This document shows positions 58,921 through 64,000 of a stretch of DNA of 64,000 bases, one piece after another; position 1 is the stretch's first letter; every line of letters starts with the position of its first letter. The stretch is from AC-32 sp045806105 (GTDB lineage: Bacteria; Actinomycetota; Thermoleophilia; Gaiellales; Gaiellaceae). Made by a program: the position numbers and the translations under genes. The DNA is taken from positions 32,463 to 96,462 of the forward strand of contig JBJMJY010000060.1 in NCBI GenBank assembly GCA_045806105.1. The letters run 5' to 3'. The notes beneath the pieces were generated by a model. That model worked only from the letters and a program-made list of their open reading frames with translations, was not told the origin of the DNA and made no database searches.

Positions 58921-59599
58921 CGGCGAGGAACTGCGCGAGCGCGGCGTTGAACTCGTCGGGCTGCTCGAGGTTCGGGAGGTGGCGGGCTCCGCCGAACGCC
59001 CTGAAGCGTCCGTGGCGCGCGAGCTGCGCCTGGGCCTGCGCCTCGTCGGGCGGGAAGAACAGGTCGCTCTCACCGACGGCGACGAGCACGGGGCCGCCGA
59101 AGCGGCCGAGGGTCTCGGAGTTGTCGGCGCGGTCGCGGATCGCGGCGAGCGCCTCCACGAGCTCCTGCTGCGAGCGGTCGAGGGTCTGATCGCGGGCCGC
59201 ATCGACCGCACGCTCGGGCGCGCTGTCCAGCAGAAGGCGCGACCGCTGGTTCTCCCACAGCGCCTCCGCGCCGCCGTTCTCGATCAGCGCCTTGGTGTCG
59301 GCGCGGCCCGCGCGGCGCTCCGGCGAATCGGCGTCGGCGCGGGCGTCGATCAGCGCGAGCGCCCGCACGCGCTTCGGCTCGCGCTGCGCCATCGCGAGCG
59401 CGGCGTAGCCGCCCATCGACGCGCCCACGAGCACGAGCTCACCCCCCTCCTCCGCCAGCACCGACGCCGCGATCTCGTCGATCGTCGTGCCGCGGCCGTA
59501 GAGGCGCGGCGTGCTCACGTCGTACTCCCGCAACGGCTCGAGCTGCGACTCCCACATGCGCTCGTCCAGCGGGTACGCGTGCAGCAGGACGACCTTCAC
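58913..59599 (-). CDS. small alpha/beta hydrolase
   Basis: 228 residues from the GTG at 59599. VVLLHAYPLDERMWESQLEPL, LVGASMGGYAALAMA (nucleophile Ser), the acid in AVGESDLFFPPDE and the His in GGARHLPNLEQPDEF make a complete triad. The family (RsbQ, lactonase or esterase-like) is too broad to name a substrate. Its ribosome binding site lies in the 3' arm of an 11-bp hairpin, and a 20-codon ORF ends on its start codon. Confidence 0.88.
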   Translation of the reverse strand: MKVVLLHAYPLDERMWESQLEPLREYDVSTPRLYGRGTTIDEIAASVLAEEGGELVLVGASMGGYAALAMAQREPKRVRALALIDARADADSPERRAGRADTKALIENGGAEALWENQRSRLLLDSAPERAVDAARDQTLDRSQQELVEALAAIRDRADNSETLGRFGGPVLVAVGESDLFFPPDEAQAQAQLARHGRFRAFGGARHLPNLEQPDEFNAALAQFLADV

Positions 59600-59658
59600 A
59601 GACCCTCTTCCGAGTTGATGCTACGGCGGCACAAGGCTTCGGCTCGGAAGAGGCTCAT
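59596..59658 (-). CDS. candidate 20-residue leader peptide
   Basis: An ATG directly after the GST stop (TAAATG) opens 20 codons (MSLFRAEALC... SEEGL) ending in a TGA that overlaps the GTG of the hydrolase (GTGA). The ORF runs through both arms of the hairpin at 59604-59653. It could open the hairpin when translated. Coding status is a guess from layout. Confidence 0.35.
   Translation of the reverse strand: MSLFRAEALCRRSINSEEGL
59604..59653 (-). promoter_or_regulatory. 11-bp inverted repeat masking a ribosome binding site
   Basis: CCTCTTCCGAG and CTCGGAAGAGG pair perfectly around a 28-base loop in the RNA between GST and hydrolase genes. The second arm contains the hydrolase Shine-Dalgarno GAAGAGGG. 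Confidence 0.55.
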
Positions 59659-60228
59659 TTAAAGCGCGGCGACCACCATGCGCTCCTCGGCCACGGCCGG
59701 CCGCGCGGAGCACCGCTCGACCCAGTCGGAGAGCGAGGGCCCGAGCGCCAGCTCGAAGCGCTCGAGGCCGCGCAGGATCCACGGCACGTAGCCGATGTCG
59801 GCCAGGCCGTACTCCCGGCCGCTCAGCCAGGGCTGCGCCTCGAGCGCGCCGTCGAGCTCGGCGATCCGCGCGTCGAGCTGCTCGCGGCCGTCCCCGCGGG
59901 GCGCGGCGTAGTAGGCGTCGCCGAGCCGGTCATCGAAGCGGTCGAGCCACAGCCGTCCCAGCGCGCGCTCCGCCGGGTCCGCCGGCCAGAGCGCTGGCTC
60001 CGGGTAGCGCTCCTGCAGGTACTCCATGATCACGAGGGATTCCGGCAGCACGAGGCCTTCGTCCTCCTCGTACACCGGCACGGTCCCGAGCGGGTTCTTC
60101 TCGTAGATCCAGGCCGGCCGGTCGTCGAGGTCGATCTCGACGGCGTCGTACGCGATGCCCTTCTCGGCGAGCGCGATCCGCGCACGCGCCGCGTAGGGGC
60201 AGCGATCGGCGGTGTAAAGGGTCGGCAT
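59659..60228 (-). CDS. glutathione S-transferase-family protein
   Basis: 189 residues. The thioredoxin-fold start is LYTADRCPYAARARIALAEKGI, with CPYA in the place of the active Ser/Cys and cis-Pro in GTVPVYEEDEGLVLPESLVIMEYL. The helical domain (about 85-189) has YGLADIGYVPWILRGLE. CPYA resembles glutaredoxin-like and omega GSTs, which reduce disulfides. Actinobacteria often lack glutathione, so the real thiol is unknown. Confidence 0.87.
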   Translation of the reverse strand: MPTLYTADRCPYAARARIALAEKGIAYDAVEIDLDDRPAWIYEKNPLGTVPVYEEDEGLVLPESLVIMEYLQERYPEPALWPADPAERALGRLWLDRFDDRLGDAYYAAPRGDGREQLDARIAELDGALEAQPWLSGREYGLADIGYVPWILRGLERFELALGPSLSDWVERCSARPAVAEERMVVAAL

Positions 60229-60238
60229 GGCGCTGAGC

Positions 60239-61177
60239 CTATCCGCGCCCAGCGCCCTCGAGGCCCATCACCTCGGCGATCTCTGCGAGCAGCTCCGACG
60301 CCGGCGGCAGCTGGTCGGGCGACGACGCGGTCCGCACCGCCGCCCGCACGCGCCCCGGCTCGGCGCCGGTCAGCCGCGAGACCACGGTCGGGTTCGCGCC
60401 GAGCGCGACGACGTCACCGGGCGGCAGCGGCTCGAAGTAGTCCGGCACCGACTGGTACTCGTCGACCACGCTGCCGCGCTCGAAGAGGACGTAGCGCACG
60501 ACCGCGCCGTCCTCGACGCCGATCGCGCAGACGACGGCCGCGGTCGCGTTCGACAGCTCGGAGGCCAGCCGCTCCCGCGCCCGCCGGTCTCGGTCGACGA
60601 GCTCCGCGTAGACGGCGACCCAGCCGTTGCGCGGCCCCTCGATGCGGCCCCCGGAGCTTCCGAGCCGCGGCAGGTACTTCGCGACCGCGGCTTCGACGGC
60701 GTCGCGGTTGTCGGTCTGCACGTGGAGCGACGCGTACGACTCGCCACCCGCGTCGACGCGCTCGAGGCGGTCGAGCGGCGCCGTCAGCCGGAGCGCCCAC
60801 TCGCTGAAGCCCATGCGCCGCCAGACTTCACGGCCGGCCGCGTTCCCGGTCGCGACGTCGAGGGTCATGTGGCCGATCCCCTGCTCGCGCGCGCGTGAGG
60901 CGAACTCCGCGAGCAGGGCCCTCGACACACCCTGGCGCCGTGACTCCGGCCGCACGTAGACGATGTTGACGTGCACGAACTGGCCGGGCTGCAGCTCGCC
61001 GAACGCATAGCCGACCGGCTCCCCGTCCTCCTCGGCCAGCAGCACGATCCGGCCCTCCCAGAGCTTCGGCGTGACCTCCGGCGCCGGCCACGGCCGGTTC
61101 CAGTTCTCGCCGAAGATCGCCTCCGTGAACGCGAGCAGCGTCGGCTCGTCGGCCGGTGTCGCGTCACGCACGTTCAC
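60239..61177 (-). CDS. GNAT-family N-acetyltransferase
   Basis: 312 residues. The N-terminal GNAT fold (about 1-140) has VRDATPADEPTLLAFTEAIF and motif A VYVRPESRRQGVSRALLAEF (RRQGV for CoA binding), then NAAGREVWRRMGFSEWALRL. The C-terminal half (about 150-312) is not a clear second GNAT domain and is unassigned. Starts with ATG and overlaps the glycosylase stop by 4 bases. Substrate unknown. Confidence 0.82.
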   Translation of the reverse strand: MNVRDATPADEPTLLAFTEAIFGENWNRPWPAPEVTPKLWEGRIVLLAEEDGEPVGYAFGELQPGQFVHVNIVYVRPESRRQGVSRALLAEFASRAREQGIGHMTLDVATGNAAGREVWRRMGFSEWALRLTAPLDRLERVDAGGESYASLHVQTDNRDAVEAAVAKYLPRLGSSGGRIEGPRNGWVAVYAELVDRDRRARERLASELSNATAAVVCAIGVEDGAVVRYVLFERGSVVDEYQSVPDYFEPLPPGDVVALGANPTVVSRLTGAEPGRVRAAVRTASSPDQLPPASELLAEIAEVMGLEGAGRG

Positions 61178-61986
61178 GCCGCGAGCCTAGCCCCGGTGAG
61201 GAGGTAGTGGGCGGCGAGGTTCTGGAACGGCTCGAACTCCGTGCCGACGACGCGGATGTCACCCGCCTCGGGATAAAAGGCGCGCACGGCCTTCTCCAGG
61301 GCGAGGTCGCCGACCGGCCATGCCCGCGGCCGCGCGAGGTGGCGCGCCAGGTACCACTCGGCGGTCCACTCACCGATCCCGCGGATCGCGACCAGCCGCG
61401 CCTTGACCTCGTCGTCGGGCAGCTGCGCCAGCGCCGCGAGGTCGAGCGGCTCGCGCGCCAGGCCGAGCACGTACTCCGCCTTGCGGCCGGAGAACCCGAG
61501 GGCGAGGAGATCGTCCTGGGTCGCGCGCCGCAGGCGCTCGGCGGTGGGGAACGAGTAGGCGCGGCCGACGCGCCGGCCGAACCGCTCGATCAGCCGGTTG
61601 CGGATCGCGAAGGCCGCGAAGAGCGAGACCTGCTGCGCGGTGATCGAGGTCACGAGCGTCTCGAAGGGGTCGGGCGCGAGCGGCGGCCGGAAGCCGGCAA
61701 GCGTCCTGGTCAAGCGGCGCAGCACCGGGTCGGCCTGCGCCCACGCGTAGAAGGCGTCGAGGTCGAACTCGAGGCCGAGGAGCTTGCGCACCGCCGGCCG
61801 CGTCTCGTCGTCGAGCGGCTCCACGCGCACGCCGCCGCGGGCCGGCTCGATCCGGACCTCGCGGGCGTCGACCACGCGGTGGATCGCGCCGTCCTCCCAG
61901 AGGTTCGCCAGGTCGGGCCCGAACGTCCTGAAGCGTTCGGTCGAGAGCTCGAAGTCGAACGGCTCGGGGAGGCGGAGGAGCGGCAC
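61174..61986 (-). CDS. DNA-3-methyladenine glycosylase II-like (AlkA, HhH-GPD)
   Basis: 270 residues. The N-terminal TBP-like domain is LPEPFDFELSTERFRTFG. The catalytic domain has SITAQQVSLFAAFAIRNRL, the hairpin LVAIRGIGEWTAEWYLARHLARPRAWPVGDLALEKAV with the catalytic Asp. It removes alkylated bases from DNA. Its ATG lies only about 24 bases from the start of the truncated MBL-fold frame on the other strand. Confidence 0.9.
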   Translation of the reverse strand: MPLLRLPEPFDFELSTERFRTFGPDLANLWEDGAIHRVVDAREVRIEPARGGVRVEPLDDETRPAVRKLLGLEFDLDAFYAWAQADPVLRRLTRTLAGFRPPLAPDPFETLVTSITAQQVSLFAAFAIRNRLIERFGRRVGRAYSFPTAERLRRATQDDLLALGFSGRKAEYVLGLAREPLDLAALAQLPDDEVKARLVAIRGIGEWTAEWYLARHLARPRAWPVGDLALEKAVRAFYPEAGDIRVVGTEFEPFQNLAAHYLLTGARLAA

Positions 61987-61988
61987 TC

Positions 61989-62471
61989 GGCAACGGTACG
62001 TCGGCTACCGTCGCCGCGTGGAGCGCGCTCGACCGCGACGTCGAGCAGCACGGGCCACCGTCGATCCTGCTGACGGTCTTCTGGCACGCGCGCAGCTCGC
62101 AGGAGATCCTCGACCGCTACGACGACGCGACGCTCTGGGCACACGAGGCGGCGAGCGAGCAGATCGCTGAGCGTGTCGAGATCACGAGCACGTTCGGCGA
62201 CGGCGCTTCGCTGCCCGGCGGCGCCGAGGCGGTCGCGATGCACCACATGCAAGAGGCCGCGTTCTGGCTGCCGACCCACCGGGCGCTCGTGCTCGGCGAC
62301 TCCGTGCTCGGCTACGAAGGCTCGGTCGAGCTGTGCCCGCCGAGCTGGCTGAAAGAGGGCGACTCGGTGGAGGAGCTGGAGGCGTCGGTGCGGCGCGCGC
62401 TCGAGCTCCGGCCGGAGCGGCTGCTGCTCACGCACGGCGGCCCGCGGCCACCCTCCGAGCTACAGCTCTGA
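61989..62471 (+). pseudogene. 5'-truncated MBL-fold hydrolase-like gene
   Basis: One open frame gives about 160 residues: WSALDRDVEQHGPPSILLTVFWHARSS, YDDATLWAHEAASEQIAERV, FGDGASLPGGAEAVAMHHMQEAAFWLP, ALVLGDSVLG, CPPSWLKEGD and LLLTHGGP. This is the C-terminal two thirds of metallo-beta-lactamase-fold proteins; the N-terminal strands are missing and the H.H.D.H motif appears as FWHARS. No ATG, GTG or TTG opens it before about 62238, and the divergent AlkA gene occupies the upstream DNA. A remnant is likeliest; a short protein from 62238 (77 residues) is possible. Confidence 0.6.
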
Positions 62472-63059
62472 CGCGAGCGCGTAGAAGTCGGTCAGCGGCT
62501 CGTGCTCGACGCCGCGCTCACTGAGGAAGCGCGCGAGGCCGTTCGTCGCGAACACCCGCCCGGCGGCCAGCGAGGCGCAGTAGTCGGAGTGGCTGTCACC
62601 GGCGTAGACGACCTCCCCCTCGGGCAGGTCGCCGCGCTTGCAGGCCTCGCCGCATTCGTCGCAGACGTCGGCGACGCGAAAATGCACGCACCACCCTTCG
62701 AGGCTCGCCTCGACGCGGTTCGCGCGCAGCTCGACCTCGCCGAGCACGCCCTCGCGGTCGAGCACCGGCTCGATCAGCTCGTGGAACCCGGACGAGACGA
62801 CGAGCGGCCGGCGCGCCCGCGCGAGCTCGGCGAAGCCAGGCCGCACGCGCGTGTGCTCGGCCACGAACGCGACCGCCTCCTCGAGCGGGACGGTGACCGT
62901 CGCGAACTCGGCGGCGATCACCTCGTTCAGCGTCATCCGTCCCGCCTCGAGCTCGTGCTCGACGCGCTCGTAGATCTCGGCGTCGCCGAACTCCTGCAGC
63001 ACGAGGTCGAGCGTGTCCCGCTCCGTCACCGTGCCGTCCCAGTCGAGCACCAGCCGCAT
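62460..63059 (-). CDS. HAD-superfamily phosphatase (MtnX/SerB-like)
   Basis: 199 residues from the ATG at 63059. Motif I is RLVLDWDGTVTERDTLDL, motif II is PLVVSSGFHELI and motif IV is VVYAGDSHSDYCASLAAG. A CxxC pair in VCDECGEACKRGDLP may bind zinc. These fit class I HAD phosphatases like MtnX, PSP or pyridoxal phosphatases. The substrate is not clear. Convergent with and overlapping the MBL-fold remnant by 12 bases. Confidence 0.85.
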   Translation of the reverse strand: MRLVLDWDGTVTERDTLDLVLQEFGDAEIYERVEHELEAGRMTLNEVIAAEFATVTVPLEEAVAFVAEHTRVRPGFAELARARRPLVVSSGFHELIEPVLDREGVLGEVELRANRVEASLEGWCVHFRVADVCDECGEACKRGDLPEGEVVYAGDSHSDYCASLAAGRVFATNGLARFLSERGVEHEPLTDFYALASEL

Positions 63060-63081
63060 GCGGCAACCGTATCGGCACGGC

Positions 63082-64000
63082 TCAGCGGCCTCGCAGCACC
63101 TCCGCGACGGCCTCGAGGCTCGCCCGGCCGGAGCCGTGCGCTGCGATGTAGCCGCGCGCGCCCGCGGGCCGCCACTCGGGCACACCCGTCTCGACGACGA
63201 CCGCTCCCGCCGGGACGAGCGCCCGCTGCCACGGGTGCAGGTGCGCGTCGCGGACGACGACGACGAGCGCACGGTCCTGGTCGACCGCGGGAAGCTGTTC
63301 CCCTTCTCGGACTCGGACGCTCTCGGCGCCGACGACGTCGCCGAGGCCGTGCGGTGCGGGGCCTGCCGCGATGGTCGGCTCCGGTCGCAGGTCGACGACG
63401 ACCGCCTCACCTCCGACGGCGGGATCGCCCTCGACGCGGAGCGCCCGCCGCGCCGCCTCGGCGCCCGCCTCGCGGTCGGCGCGCGGCTTGGGCGCCGACG
63501 CCCACGAGCCGAGCTCGGAGATGCGGCCGGCCGCCTCGTGCACCCGCTCCTCGGCGAGCCGTCCCTCGCCGACCGCCGCGACCACGGCCTCCAGCGCGCC
63601 CTCGACCTCGGCCGGGGTCAAGTCGGCACCTAGACACAGCGCGTCGGCGCCTGCGGCGAGCGCGCGCACGGCCGACGCGTCGATCCCGGCGGGGCCGCCG
63701 GCGCCCTGCATCTCGAGCGCGTCCGTCATCACGACACCCCGGAAACCGAGCTCGCGCACGAGGCCGATCACGGACGGCGAGAGCGTCGCCGGCTCGCCGT
63801 CCAGCGCGGTGAAGCGGACGTGGGCGGTCATGACGGAACGCGTGCCCGCGGCGATGGCAGCCTCGAACGGCGGCAGCGCCCGCGCGCGCAGCGTCTCGAC
63901 GTCAGTGTCCGCAACCGGCAGCTCGAGGTGCGAGTCGGCCGTCGTCTCGCCGTGCCCGGGAAAGTGCTTCGCGCAGGCGGCGACGCCGACGCTCTGCAGG
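63082..64000 (-). CDS. nagZ: glycoside hydrolase family 3, NagZ-like, N-terminus beyond window
   Basis: The visible 305 codons hold the C-terminal part. Near the window edge ACAKHFPGHGETTADSHLELP is the NagZ KHFPGHG loop with the catalytic His-Asp region. Then ALPPFEAAIAAGTRSVMTAHVRF and FRGVVMTDALEMQGA (nucleophile Asp in VMTDALEM) and VRALAAGADALCLGADL. A second domain (about 150-300 of the visible part) extends past the usual NagZ end. NagZ removes GlcNAc from muropeptides in wall recycling. The start lies beyond base 64000. Confidence 0.9.
   Translation of the reverse strand, partial: LQSVGVAACAKHFPGHGETTADSHLELPVADTDVETLRARALPPFEAAIAAGTRSVMTAHVRFTALDGEPATLSPSVIGLVRELGFRGVVMTDALEMQGAGGPAGIDASAVRALAAGADALCLGADLTPAEVEGALEAVVAAVGEGRLAEERVHEAAGRISELGSWASAPKPRADREAGAEAARRALRVEGDPAVGGEAVVVDLRPEPTIAAGPAPHGLGDVVGAESVRVREGEQLPAVDQDRALVVVVRDAHLHPWQRALVPAGAVVVETGVPEWRPAGARGYIAAHGSGRASLEAVAEVLRGR

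Noticed and set aside
1..64000. tRNA genes, rRNA genes, CRISPR arrays, insertion sequences
   Set aside because: None were recognised in the gaps between genes. Reading by eye could miss a single divergent tRNA; a tRNA search tool would be decisive.

Overview
The window is about 64 kb of very GC-rich bacterial chromosome, densely packed with short overlapping genes (GTGA and ATGA junctions) and many GTG and TTG starts. Gene content points to a deep-branching actinobacterium of the Thermoleophilia type (Gaiellales or Solirubrobacterales). The evidence is the rplM-rpsI-glmM-glmS block, guaA next to a CBS-less GuaB3-type enzyme, secreted propeller and collagen-like proteins, and an AhpE-like peroxiredoxin. 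This placement is an inference from gene content. No rRNA, tRNA, CRISPR array, transposase or integrase was found.

Layout. 1-2134: three exported proteins on the minus strand, two of them tandem paralogs. 2265-6938: an ECF sigma factor, a membrane-anchored propeller protein, a secreted propeller protein, a selenocysteine peroxiredoxin and a polytopic membrane protein in one plus-strand run. 7009-14373: an accessory block with a MacB-like ABC exporter, a histidine kinase and a response regulator, bracketed by a short direct repeat of the fabI 3' end. 14354-19753: fabI, a large subtilisin, an SDR and a MarR regulator. 19750-25843: a tightly overlapped minus-strand operon (lipoprotein, HAD phosphatase, acpS, nnr, alr, cca, methyltransferase) ending in a second selenoprotein of the SelW/Rdx family. 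25842-32912: arfB, mreB, a zinc-ribbon protein, a lone receiver, a membrane-tethered sigma factor, a permease-YHS fusion and a LysE exporter. 32916-37092: glmS, glmM, rpsI, rplM. 37250-43875: a small regulator, exported and membrane proteins, a uracil-DNA-glycosylase-like protein, a PLD-like protein, guaA and guaB3. 43995-50490: a collagen-like propeller, a PfkB sugar kinase, a D,D-carboxypeptidase, a LysM protein, pyrF, HU, pyrE and a roadblock-like protein. 50536-64000: YihY, rdgB, MgtC, rph, murI, a secreted hydrolase with a substrate-binding protein, rhodanese, GST, GNAT, AlkA, a 5'-truncated MBL-fold gene, a HAD phosphatase and the C-terminal part of NagZ.

The main discovery is two genes in one window that carry an in-frame UGA exactly at the catalytic chalcogen position: residue 45 of an otherwise cysteine-free 1-Cys peroxiredoxin, and the U of a CxxU motif in a SelW-like protein. 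Each UGA is followed at the usual bacterial distance by a hairpin that fits the bSECIS pattern (a G among the first two loop bases). Simple gene finders would split or miss both genes. The genome should therefore encode selA, selB, selC and selD outside the window. Other points worth a look are a parvulin-type domain inserted in an FtsX permease, a sigma factor carrying its own membrane anchor and proline-rich tail, a 20-codon leader ORF across a hairpin that masks a ribosome binding site, five 11-bp phased operator-like repeats, and divergent genes whose start codons overlap in CATG.
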